A stretch of DNA of 64,000 nt from UBA10646 sp046296295 (GTDB lineage Bacteria; Bacteroidota; Bacteroidia; Chitinophagales; Chitinophagaceae): positions 1-64,000 of the forward strand of contig JBKBLG010000009.1 in assembly GCA_046296295.1 (NCBI GenBank), given 5' to 3'. Positions 52,488 through 60,614 of this stretch are shown here, in pieces. The position numbers were made by a program, and so were the translations under genes. Under the pieces are notes generated by a model, which ran no database searches, had not been told where the DNA came from, and saw nothing but the letters and a program-made list of their open reading frames with translations. Positions within the stretch are counted from its first letter, which is position 1; every line of letters begins with the position of its first letter.

Positions 52488-53870
52488 CTACATACTTTCT
52501 CTAATATCTTGCATTAAGCGACGAGCTATGTTTTCGGCGGTTGTTTCAAAACTACTTTCGCTATAAATGCGAATAATTGGCTCGGTATTGCTTGTACGCA
52601 GGTGTACCCAATCGTTATCAAATTCAATTTTCAACCCATCTTCTGTATTGATAGGATTGTTTTTGTATTTCTTTTTGATGGCTTCAAATACTTTAGCTAC
52701 ATCAACCCTTTTTTCAAGCTCAATTTTGTTTTTGCTTATAAAATAATCGGGGTAACTGTTGCGTAATTGCTTGGCACTTTTATTGCTTAAAGCTAAATGG
52801 CTTAAAAATAAAGCAATTCCAATAAGTGCATCGCGGCCATAGTGCAAATCGGGAACAATAATACCACCGTTACCTTCACCACCAATAACTGCATTGGTAG
52901 CTTTCATTTTATTCACAACATTCACTTCGCCTACAGCACTTGGAGTGTAGATGCCTCCATGTTTGAGTGTAATATCCTTTAAAGCACGGGTACTGCTCAT
53001 GTTGCTCACAGTGTTACCCTTACGATGCTGTAACACATAGTCGGCAACGGCAACCAATGTGTATTCTTCACCAAAAAGGCTACCATCTTCACATACAAAA
53101 CAAAGTCGGTCAACATCAGGATCTACCGCAATACCAATGTGTGCCTTTTGTTTTTTAACCTCGGTACACAACCCTGTTAGGTGTTGTGGCAAGGGCTCAG
53201 GGTTATGGGCAAATTTTCCGTTTACTTCTTCATTCAAAACAGTAATATTGTTAACACCTAAAGCCTTTAATAATGCAGGTACGGCAAAGGCTCCACTGCT
53301 ATTAATAGCATCGACCACTACACTGAAGTTAGCTTTTTTAATAGCTGCAACATTCACTAATGGGTAGTTGAGTATCGCTTGAATATGCTTATCTAAAGTA
53401 TCAGTACTGAGGGTGTAACTGCCTAACTTGTCTACGCTAACAAAACAATAACTATCGTTAGCTGCAATTTCTAAGATAGTAGCACCGTCTTCGGCACTAA
53501 TAAACTCGCCTTTAGCATTTAAAAGCTTTAAAGCATTCCATTCTTTAGGGTTATGGCTTGCAGTAAGAATGATACCACCAGCTGCATTTTCGAATACAAC
53601 ACCCATTTCTACGGTTGGTGTAGTACTTAAATCAACATCTACCACATCAATACCTAAGCTGTTTAAAGTGCTAATTACAAGGCGTTGAATCATTTCGCCA
53701 CTCATACGACCATCGCGGCCTATTACTACTTTATTATTGCCATTACTTTGTTGCAGCAGCCAAGTTCCGTAGGCTGCTGTAAATTTGACAACGTCTAAAG
53801 GACTTAGTGTTTCTCCGGGCAGGCCACCTATAGTTCCTCTAATACCAGAAATACTCTTGATTAACGGCAT
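52488..53870 (-). CDS. glmM: Phosphoglucosamine mutase
   Basis: Converts glucosamine-6-phosphate to glucosamine-1-phosphate for UDP-GlcNAc and the cell wall, 460 residues. Catalytic phosphoserine S105 lies in TASHNP, the magnesium loop is DPDVDR, the sugar-binding EGNGG follows, and the C-terminal phosphate-binding loop is RTSNTEPIIRIY. Length and order fit the alpha-D-phosphohexomutase family. glmM is favoured over a general phosphomannomutase, as usual for the single Bacteroidota copy, but this is not proven. Confidence 0.88.
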   Translation of the reverse strand: MPLIKSISGIRGTIGGLPGETLSPLDVVKFTAAYGTWLLQQSNGNNKVVIGRDGRMSGEMIQRLVISTLNSLGIDVVDVDLSTTPTVEMGVVFENAAGGIILTASHNPKEWNALKLLNAKGEFISAEDGATILEIAANDSYCFVSVDKLGSYTLSTDTLDKHIQAILNYPLVNVAAIKKANFSVVVDAINSSGAFAVPALLKALGVNNITVLNEEVNGKFAHNPEPLPQHLTGLCTEVKKQKAHIGIAVDPDVDRLCFVCEDGSLFGEEYTLVAVADYVLQHRKGNTVSNMSSTRALKDITLKHGGIYTPSAVGEVNVVNKMKATNAVIGGEGNGGIIVPDLHYGRDALIGIALFLSHLALSNKSAKQLRNSYPDYFISKNKIELEKRVDVAKVFEAIKKKYKNNPINTEDGLKIEFDNDWVHLRTSNTEPIIRIYSESSFETTAENIARRLMQDIRESM

Positions 53871-53895
53871 CTTGCTTTTTTTTAGGCTTTGGCGA

Positions 53896-53903
53896 CAAAC
53901 ATA
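53896..53903 (-). promoter_or_regulatory. Candidate -7 box for glmM
   Basis: Minus strand TATGTTTG, full consensus, 25 bases before the start codon; -33 not clear. Confidence 0.4.
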
Positions 53904-53985
53904 AGTAAAATGCTACAAGCAGCGAATGTGATTTTACGTAAGTAATCATTAAAAAAAGAACTACTTAAAGCCCGCTTGCAAAACC

Positions 53986-53993
53986 TATTTTTG
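53986..53993 (+). promoter_or_regulatory. Candidate -7 box for the SAM methyltransferase gene
   Basis: TATTTTTG, full consensus, 20 bases before the ATG at 54014; -33 weak. Confidence 0.4.
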
Positions 53994-54013
53994 CACGGAA
54001 ATTTTGTTGAACA

Positions 54014-54754
54014 ATGCCACAAACAGCCTGGTACAAGAGTTGGTTTAATAGTCCACACTACCATACATTATATCAACACCGCGATTATACAGAAGCTTAT
54101 CATTTCATTGAAAGACTTTTGAATTTCTTACAACCCAAGACCGGTAGTAAAATGCTCGATGTGGCTTGTGGAAAAGGCAGGTACAGCAAAGTACTTTTTG
54201 AACATGGTTTTGATGTTACAGGTATTGATATTGCGGCCGATGCTATAGCCGAGGCCAAGCAGCAAGAACAGGAACGCCTACAGTTTTATGTTCACGACAT
54301 GCGGCAGCCTTTTTGGATCAATTATTTTGATGTAGCCTTTAACTTTTTTACCAGCTTCGGGTATTTCAGAACTAAGCGAGAACACGATGCGGCACTTCGT
54401 ACCATCAGCCAAAGTCTTTTACCGCAAGGTACTTTTGTAATCGATTATTTAAACGTGGCATATGCTACCACACATTTAGTAGCCAAAGAACAAAAGCATA
54501 TTGATGGAACATATTTTAACATTGATCGTTGGGCCGATGAAGGTTATTTCTATAAACAAATAGCTGTTAGTACCGATGGTACTAATTTCGATATTGCAAG
54601 CACTGAAAAAGTAGCAAAATTTACGCTAAGCGATTTTGAACAAATGCTTGCCAAGCAAAGCCTTACGGTAAATGAGGTTTTTGGTAATTACCAGCTAGGC
54701 AATTACGACAGCCAACATAGTGAACGATTGATTATTGTTGCAAAAAAACGATAA
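54014..54754 (+). CDS. Class I SAM-dependent methyltransferase
   Basis: A 246-residue soluble enzyme. AdoMet motif I is LDVACGKGRYS (about 48-58) and motif II VTGIDIA follows; DVAFNFFTSFGYF is the post-I acidic strand. The substrate is unknown; a small molecule or cofactor is most likely for this group. Two repeat copies lie in the gene: 54417 (read LLPQG) and the perfect 54661 (read LTVN). It converges on the sulfatase gene with 1 base between the stops. Confidence 0.87.
   Translation: MPQTAWYKSWFNSPHYHTLYQHRDYTEAYHFIERLLNFLQPKTGSKMLDVACGKGRYSKVLFEHGFDVTGIDIAADAIAEAKQQEQERLQFYVHDMRQPFWINYFDVAFNFFTSFGYFRTKREHDAALRTISQSLLPQGTFVIDYLNVAYATTHLVAKEQKHIDGTYFNIDRWADEGYFYKQIAVSTDGTNFDIASTEKVAKFTLSDFEQMLAKQSLTVNEVFGNYQLGNYDSQHSERLIIVAKKR
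54661..54674 (+). repeat. Iterated 14-mer, perfect copy in the methyltransferase gene
   Basis: Read as LTVN near the C-terminus. Confidence 0.9.
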
Positions 54755-54755
54755 G

Positions 54756-56747
54756 CTAGCGCTTTTTATTATTCAAAATGAGGTAGCGAGCCAACTCATA
54801 ATAAGCATCTGTAAGTTGGTTTAATTGTTCCGACTGTGCTGTGCTTACTTGAACTGGAGCATTACTTTTAACATTGGCTATAATTATTTGTTTATTGCCT
54901 TTGTTAGCGATGTTTTTCGTGTACAAAAGCGAATCGTATTGTACACCAATACGTTTGGTTTCAACATCGAAATAAAACGCTGACGGATTGTTGTAGTTAG
55001 CACCCAAAACATTACGCCCAAGGGTAGTATTATTATAGGCTATACCTGCTAATGATGCTGCCGTAGGCAACACATCAACCTGCGATACTAAACGATCAAA
55101 CTTTTGTGGCGCTATCCTACCAGGTGCATATACCAACCAAGGCACATGCATATTAGTAAGTCCTTGCGTTGTAAAAGCAGCAGGCATAGTAGCATTCGCA
55201 TTGCCTTTAATACCATGATCACCAATAAACATAAAGATGGTATTCTTGAAATAAGTTTCTTTCTGAGCTGCCTCAATAAACTTTCGATAACAGTAATCGG
55301 TATACAAAAACGCATTGAGTTCTTCCATACTTTCAAAACCCCAACGCTGTAGTGAATCGCTGCTCACATTGCGAAAATGAATGAATGGTTTATCTTCTTC
55401 CGGAATTGTGTAGGGCCTGTGGTTATCGGCGGTTTGTATGATAGCAACAAAAGGCTGCTGTTCTTGAGCCAATACACCATTGGCTTCTAAAAACAAATTT
55501 TTATCGCTAATGCCCCATACATCAATACGCTTGCTTTTATAATCACCCTCTTCGTATAAGTGTAAGCTATCGATATTGTTGGTTAACACACCTCTTATGT
55601 TAGCCCAACTTGTACTACCACCTAAGAAATAATATTTCTGATATCCTTTGAAATCGTTGATAATGGTATGTTGACTTACTGCCGCCGGATTACGGCTTGC
55701 CGTTTTATTTAATTGTACATCGGGCACGCCTGTAAGGGTAGCCCACACACCTCTTGCTGTGCCATAGGCTGGTGTAAAGCACTTTGTAAACAACAAACCC
55801 TGATTGCTCAAGCTATCAAAAAAAGGGGTTGTTTGTAAGGCATTACCAAAGGCAGAACTCTTGTAAGCACTAAAACTCTCGCAAATTACAATTACTACAT
55901 TGGGCTTATTTGCAGCCAAGCTGTCAACACCCATTTCCTTACGGTAAATGCTGCCCAACTGCTGAACTTGATTACTATCTAAACCCAGCCAATAAGCCAT
56001 AAAAGGCATGAGTTGCTTCACTTTTTGTGCATCAAACCCCTCTTTACGATACTTCAGTGTAGCAAAAAAACTCTGAAAAGGATTCAGGGCAACACTTGCC
56101 TTATAATCGTTCCCAAACGAAAAAGCATCGCTCCAGCGTAAAGGATACTGATTTGCACTACCAAAAACTGCCCACCCCATTAATAAAAATGCTACAATGC
56201 TACTTACAATACGTTGTGTTGTAGTGGCTGTTTTTGGCATAGCTAAACAGCGATCATAATTTTTTACGAACCACCAACGAATGAGCAACACCAAAAACAA
56301 CATACCTACAAGCAACGATACAACAGGATAGGTTTGCCAAACCATACTCGCACTAATGGCAGCATCATCGGCATAATTTAATAGGCTAGCAGTAACTCTT
56401 TGACCCAAATAAGCATAATTAGCAAAGTCGATCACATAAAACAAAACCATTGTAATGCTTACCAACCAAAGTAATACATGTATAATTTTAGCACCAAGTT
56501 TTGCATCTAGCGGATGCAAGGGCTTTATATTCGCCAATAAAAAAAATAACAAACCAATAATGCAAGCCATACGAGCATCGTAACGAAAGCCAAGAAGCAT
56601 GGCATCAAAAAGTTCGTACCAATGTGTATTTACGGGTTCGTATACTACTATAAATGCTACTCTAAACAATAGCATTATTGCCAACATAATAGCAACTGTA
56701 GAAACAATAAACTGTAAGTAGCGTGGCATTTTCGAAAACAGCATCAT
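54756..56747 (-). CDS. LtaS-like membrane sulfatase/phosphoglycerol transferase
   Basis: A 663-residue inner-membrane enzyme with five N-terminal helices (about 8-220), then an extracytoplasmic sulfatase-fold domain. NVVIVICESFSAYKSS carries the metal-binding Glu, YGTARGVWATLTGVP the nucleophile Thr, and FIGDHGI the metal-binding Asp-His. LtaS-type proteins move glycerol phosphate or phosphoethanolamine onto envelope glycans or lipids; the acceptor here is unknown. A perfect 14-mer (55937) is read as IYRKE. A PAP2 phosphatase gene starts divergently 46 bases away. Confidence 0.9.
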   Translation of the reverse strand: MMLFSKMPRYLQFIVSTVAIMLAIMLLFRVAFIVVYEPVNTHWYELFDAMLLGFRYDARMACIIGLLFFLLANIKPLHPLDAKLGAKIIHVLLWLVSITMVLFYVIDFANYAYLGQRVTASLLNYADDAAISASMVWQTYPVVSLLVGMLFLVLLIRWWFVKNYDRCLAMPKTATTTQRIVSSIVAFLLMGWAVFGSANQYPLRWSDAFSFGNDYKASVALNPFQSFFATLKYRKEGFDAQKVKQLMPFMAYWLGLDSNQVQQLGSIYRKEMGVDSLAANKPNVVIVICESFSAYKSSAFGNALQTTPFFDSLSNQGLLFTKCFTPAYGTARGVWATLTGVPDVQLNKTASRNPAAVSQHTIINDFKGYQKYYFLGGSTSWANIRGVLTNNIDSLHLYEEGDYKSKRIDVWGISDKNLFLEANGVLAQEQQPFVAIIQTADNHRPYTIPEEDKPFIHFRNVSSDSLQRWGFESMEELNAFLYTDYCYRKFIEAAQKETYFKNTIFMFIGDHGIKGNANATMPAAFTTQGLTNMHVPWLVYAPGRIAPQKFDRLVSQVDVLPTAASLAGIAYNNTTLGRNVLGANYNNPSAFYFDVETKRIGVQYDSLLYTKNIANKGNKQIIIANVKSNAPVQVSTAQSEQLNQLTDAYYELARYLILNNKKR
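55937..55950 (+). repeat. Iterated 14-mer, perfect copy in the sulfatase gene
   Basis: Opposite to the gene, read as IYRKE. Confidence 0.9.
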
Positions 56748-56793
56748 TGGGCAAATCTATTATTTTCAACTTGGTTCTAATAATTTTTAGCAT

Positions 56794-57432
56794 ATGCCTT
56801 ATTTTCTAAACACCATGCCAGGTTGGTTACAAACACTAATTCATGCCGATCAGGATTTATTCATGCTTTTGAATACCAAACTTACCAACCACTGGCTCGA
56901 TAATATACTACCTTGGTGGCGTGATGCCAACACTTGGATTCCACTGTATGTTTTTTTGCTCGTATTCATGATCATCAACTTTGGTTGGCGAAGTGTGGGT
57001 TGGATTATTTTTTTAATTGCCACTGCATCGTTAACCGATTTGGTAAGCAGTTGGTTTTTCAAAGATTACTTTATGCGGGTACGCCCTTGTAACGATCCGT
57101 TTTTGGCAACACAAGCAAGGCTACTTATTAATCGGTGTCCGAGTAGTTTTAGCTTTACATCGAGCCATGCTACAAACCATTTTGGTGCTGCCATGTTCAT
57201 ATTTCTTACTCTAAAGCCATTTATAGGCAAGTGGGGATGGTTGTTTTTCGTATGGGCTGCAACCATTTGTTATGGGCAGGTTTATGTTGGCGTTCACTAC
57301 CCGCTCGATGTATTGGCTGGTGGCTTACTAGGTTGCGTTTTAGGTTGGCTTATGTGTAAAATATATAGCTCTATTCATACGAAAGGTTTATCGCTTCATG
57401 CAGCTTTAAAAACGCCAGAACAACCCTTGTAA
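56794..57432 (+). CDS. PAP2-family membrane phosphatase
   Basis: A 212-residue membrane phosphatase with about five or six helices. The PAP2 motifs are KDYFMRVRP (motif 1), FTSSHATNHF (motif 2, His as acid) and VYVGVHYPLD (motif 3, nucleophile His). The arginine normally seen two to four residues before motif 3 is replaced by Q (YGQVYVG). Members dephosphorylate undecaprenyl pyrophosphate or phosphatidic acid. It is divergent from the LtaS-like gene and may handle a lipid by-product of it. Confidence 0.87.
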   Translation: MPYFLNTMPGWLQTLIHADQDLFMLLNTKLTNHWLDNILPWWRDANTWIPLYVFLLVFMIINFGWRSVGWIIFLIATASLTDLVSSWFFKDYFMRVRPCNDPFLATQARLLINRCPSSFSFTSSHATNHFGAAMFIFLTLKPFIGKWGWLFFVWAATICYGQVYVGVHYPLDVLAGGLLGCVLGWLMCKIYSSIHTKGLSLHAALKTPEQPL

Positions 57433-57453
57433 CTTGGTTAGTAATTGCGTTAA

Positions 57454-57490
57454 CATTTGCCGTAAGGCACAAAATACCTTACGGTAAATG
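57454..57490. repeat. Inverted pair of iterated 14-mers between convergent genes
   Basis: CATTTGCCGTAAGG (57454-57467) and, 9 bases on, CCTTACGGTAAATG (57477-57490). Together they form a stem of up to 14 bp with one mismatch, in the 61-base gap between the PAP2 gene and dprA, and may act as a bidirectional terminator. No other terminator is visible here. This is the layout of paired uptake sequences in Neisseria and Haemophilus. Confidence 0.9.
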
Positions 57491-57493
57491 AAA

Positions 57494-58582
57494 CTATATT
57501 CTCATAAATAACTTACCGGGTTTAGCAGCTATTAATCCCATTAACTCTAGCGATAGTAATGCTGCTGCCACATCGCTGCTATTGCGCTGTACCATAAGCA
57601 GTAACTCATCAATATGTGTTGCTGCATCATATTGCAACTTTTGTAATATGATGCTTTCTGTTTCAGACAAATCAATAGCAAGCTGTTGTTGCTGCGGGGT
57701 AGTTTTTTTGCGCTGCCAGCCTAACAAATTGGTAAGCTGTTCTGGAATAGGTAATACCGTAGCTTTATTGTGTTGTATGAGATATAAGCATCCTTCGCTT
57801 TTTTTATCGTTCCAGCGGCCTGGTACAGCGAACACTTCTCTGCCGTAATTACTAGCCAGTTCGGCAGTAATCATACTACCACCTCTTGCTGCGGTTTCAA
57901 CAACCACTAGTGCATCGGCTATGGCGGCAACTATACGGTTGCGACGCGGGAAATTGTGCTTATCGGGTTTTGTGAAAATATCAAACTCGGTAAGCAGTCC
58001 GCCACCTGCATCGAGCATTTTTGTAGCCAAAGTTTTATGTTGGTGCGGATAAATGGTATGTAGCCCATGGGCTACTACGCCAATGGTTGGCAACTGTTGC
58101 TGCAGTGCTTGTTCGTGTGCCGCAGCATCGATACCAAAAGCCATACCACTAAAAACAGTAGCTTGATGATTTTTTAACGTTGCCACTAATTTTTCTGTGG
58201 CCCATTTTCCGTATTCGGTGGGCGTGCGTGTACCAATAATGCTTACACTCTTTAAAGCATTTAGAGCATTGAGATTGCCTTGAAAGTAAAGCACAGTTGG
58301 GGCATCGTAACAATGCAATAACTTTTCTGGATACTGTGCATGTGCTTTGGTAAGTATTTGAATATGATGCTGCTCTGCATGCTGTATGATGGTATCCACC
58401 AAATGCCAATTGGCAAATGCTTTAATGGCTTCGGCCTTGCTAATGCCAACTTGTGGTACTTCGGCAATTTTATGGGTATCGGCTTTAAACACCGCTTCGG
58501 CAGTACCAAAATGTTCGGTTAAGTTACTGGCTAGAATGGTTCCTATACCTTCTACTAAGGTTAATGCAATATCGTAATACAT
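57494..58582 (-). CDS. dprA: DNA-processing protein DprA
   Basis: Loads RecA onto incoming single-stranded DNA in natural transformation. It has 362 residues: an N-terminal helix-hairpin-helix/SAM-like part (EGIGTILASNL, VPQVGISKAEAI), then the Rossmann-like core with SIIGTRTPTEYG, FSGMAFGIDAAAHEQAL, FPRRNRIVAAIADALVVVETAARGGSMITAELA and FAVPG. A C-terminal winged-helix-like DML1 domain is present. It carries no repeat inside the gene, but an inverted pair lies 4 bases beyond its stop. Its presence shows at least part of a DNA-uptake pathway. Confidence 0.95.
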   Translation of the reverse strand: MYYDIALTLVEGIGTILASNLTEHFGTAEAVFKADTHKIAEVPQVGISKAEAIKAFANWHLVDTIIQHAEQHHIQILTKAHAQYPEKLLHCYDAPTVLYFQGNLNALNALKSVSIIGTRTPTEYGKWATEKLVATLKNHQATVFSGMAFGIDAAAHEQALQQQLPTIGVVAHGLHTIYPHQHKTLATKMLDAGGGLLTEFDIFTKPDKHNFPRRNRIVAAIADALVVVETAARGGSMITAELASNYGREVFAVPGRWNDKKSEGCLYLIQHNKATVLPIPEQLTNLLGWQRKKTTPQQQQLAIDLSETESIILQKLQYDAATHIDELLLMVQRNSSDVAAALLSLELMGLIAAKPGKLFMRI

Positions 58583-58614
58583 AGCTAAAACGCAGTTACG
58601 ATATTAATACATAA

Positions 58615-60516
58615 TTACATACCAATAACTTCTAATTCTGTTCTTCGGTTCAAAGCTCTTCCTTTTTCTGTGCTATTGGGAGCAATGGGCATGGTAGCGC
58701 CAAACCCTTTGGCACGCAACCTTTCAGGAACTATACCCTTTCGTACCAGATAAGAAACCACTGCCCTAGCTCGCTGCTCACTTAAAAGCAGATTGGCTTT
58801 TTTATTACCTACACTATCTGTATAACCATTAATTTGTAATGACAGCGTGGGATTTTCGTTCAATAACTGCCAAACTTGATCTAAGGCTAAAATACTTTCA
58901 GTGGTTAATTTCACTTGGTTGTTATCGAACAAAATATTATCAACTATCAGTTTGCTACCTAATGTAATTGGTCTCAGATAAATGTTTTCAAAAAAGCTAG
59001 TGTCGGCTTTTCCTTGAGCATACAAAAGAGGTTTAGTATAAAACCAGTAGCCCTTTCTTCGAACACTCACTTGGTAATTAGTACCAACAGGCAAGGTTAC
59101 AAAGTAATATCCTTCTTCATCAGTTTGTAAGCTACTAATTACTTTACGTGTTTGCTGGTTAATGAGTACAACCCTGCTGGGTAATCCTTTTTTTGTTACA
59201 GCATCTTTTACAAAACCTTTGGTGTATAAAGTTCTTGCAGGGCGTAAGTGTTCAGGTAATTCAAACCGATAAATATCGAGGCCGCCTCTGCTATCGGCTC
59301 TATCGCTTGCATAGTAAGCATCTTTACCATTACCGGCTACGAAAATACTTCCTTCATGATCAATGGTATTAATGGGGTATCCAAGGTTTTGTGGCTGCGT
59401 CCACTGCCCACTAGTATCCTTTCTTACCAAAAACAAATCCATATTACCATAACCCGGTAAGCCGTTACTACAAAAGAAGAGTGTTTGTCCATCGGCATGC
59501 ATCATTGGAGCTAATTCATCGCCAGCAGTGTTAATAGTGGCACCTAAATTTTGTGCTTCGCTCCAAGTGCCATTTGCCTTGCGGTAACTTACGTAAATAT
59601 CTTTGCCGCCATAGCCACCGGGTCTATCGCTTACAAAGTATAAAGCCATTTTATCTGGGCTTAATGTTGGGCCACTTTCATAGAAATCGGTATTCACTTG
59701 CGGACCGAGATTAAATGCTTCGCTCCACCCTGTTGGTGTGAGTTGCGACATATAAATATCGAAATTACCATATCCTTTATGCCCAAAATTGCCAGCAAAT
59801 ACTAGCCATTCGCCGTCTTGAGAAATATTCAGAGCACCCTTACTTGGCTCATCATTAATACTACCTTTTATCATGGCTGCCTTACCATAAGCATGTTGCT
59901 CAGGTGTAAGTACGCTACTCATAAAATTTTCACGAAAGCCTTGTGCACGTCGTGTAAATACAAACAAACTATCATCGAGTGTGATACTCGGATAATACTC
60001 GCTATATGTACTATTGATACTATCGCCTAAGTTGATTGGAACGAATTTGATTGCTGCATGTTGCTGCTGCATAGCTACTGCAAATTCGAAATTAGCTTTT
60101 CGGGCTAAGGCACTTTGCCTGCTTCTGTCACTTAATTTGGGTTGCTCTAAAAACTTGTTCACCGCAGTTAATGCTTCTTTAAACTTACCTAAGCCTGCCA
60201 GGTTGATGGAATAAGGCAAATAAAAAAAGCCAGTATGTGTGGTATCAAAAGCCATTACTTTTTCGAACCATATAACAGCACTATCATACATTTTTAATTC
60301 GCCATACACACCTGCTAGTGTAAGGTAAGGTTCATAATAAGTTGTATCGGCTTTTATAGAAGCTTGCAGTGTAGGAATTGATTGCCTGAAAGCATCATCT
60401 CGAACAAGCAATAAAGCTTGCTCATACAATTCAACGGATCGTTTATTGTATTGCTGCTGTGCCGCTACCACATTTACCGTAAGGTATGTTACTATAAAAA
60501 TAAAAAACCACTTCAT
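58615..60516 (-). CDS. PorE-like TPR-PD40-OmpA protein
   Basis: Exported protein of 633 residues from the start at 60516, which gives a signal peptide (WFFIFIVTYLTVNVVAAQQ). The longer frame from 60600 lacks one. Domains: TPR repeats (about 25-140), a PD40/WD40-like beta-propeller with DGEWLVFAG, SPDKMALYFVSDRPGGYGG and DGQTLFFCSNG (about 160-420), a carboxypeptidase-regulatory-like domain (about 430-515), and a C-terminal OmpA domain with NGYTDSVGNKKAN and NRRTELE. This is the architecture of PorE, which ties the type IX secretion complex to peptidoglycan. A perfect 14-mer (60471) encodes LTVN within the signal peptide. Confidence 0.88.
   Translation of the reverse strand: MKWFFIFIVTYLTVNVVAAQQQYNKRSVELYEQALLLVRDDAFRQSIPTLQASIKADTTYYEPYLTLAGVYGELKMYDSAVIWFEKVMAFDTTHTGFFYLPYSINLAGLGKFKEALTAVNKFLEQPKLSDRSRQSALARKANFEFAVAMQQQHAAIKFVPINLGDSINSTYSEYYPSITLDDSLFVFTRRAQGFRENFMSSVLTPEQHAYGKAAMIKGSINDEPSKGALNISQDGEWLVFAGNFGHKGYGNFDIYMSQLTPTGWSEAFNLGPQVNTDFYESGPTLSPDKMALYFVSDRPGGYGGKDIYVSYRKANGTWSEAQNLGATINTAGDELAPMMHADGQTLFFCSNGLPGYGNMDLFLVRKDTSGQWTQPQNLGYPINTIDHEGSIFVAGNGKDAYYASDRADSRGGLDIYRFELPEHLRPARTLYTKGFVKDAVTKKGLPSRVVLINQQTRKVISSLQTDEEGYYFVTLPVGTNYQVSVRRKGYWFYTKPLLYAQGKADTSFFENIYLRPITLGSKLIVDNILFDNNQVKLTTESILALDQVWQLLNENPTLSLQINGYTDSVGNKKANLLLSEQRARAVVSYLVRKGIVPERLRAKGFGATMPIAPNSTEKGRALNRRTELEVIGM
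60471..60484 (-). repeat. Iterated 14-mer, perfect copy encoding part of a signal peptide
   Basis: In the gene direction, read as LTVN in the hydrophobic/cleavage part of the PorE-like signal peptide. Confidence 0.9.
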
Positions 60517-60560
60517 GCCACAATGTACTGAAACCATGTTTAAAAGCTTGTTAACTACAA

Positions 60561-60582
60561 AAGGGCAGCCATGGCTGCCCTT
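60561..60582. terminator. Terminator of the glucan phosphorylase-like gene
   Basis: Perfect 22-base palindrome, AAGGGCAGCCA and its complement, between the phosphorylase stop and the PorE-like start. Confidence 0.75.
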
Positions 60583-60614
60583 CGGAATAAAGCAATACAC
60601 TTACGTGTAAATGA

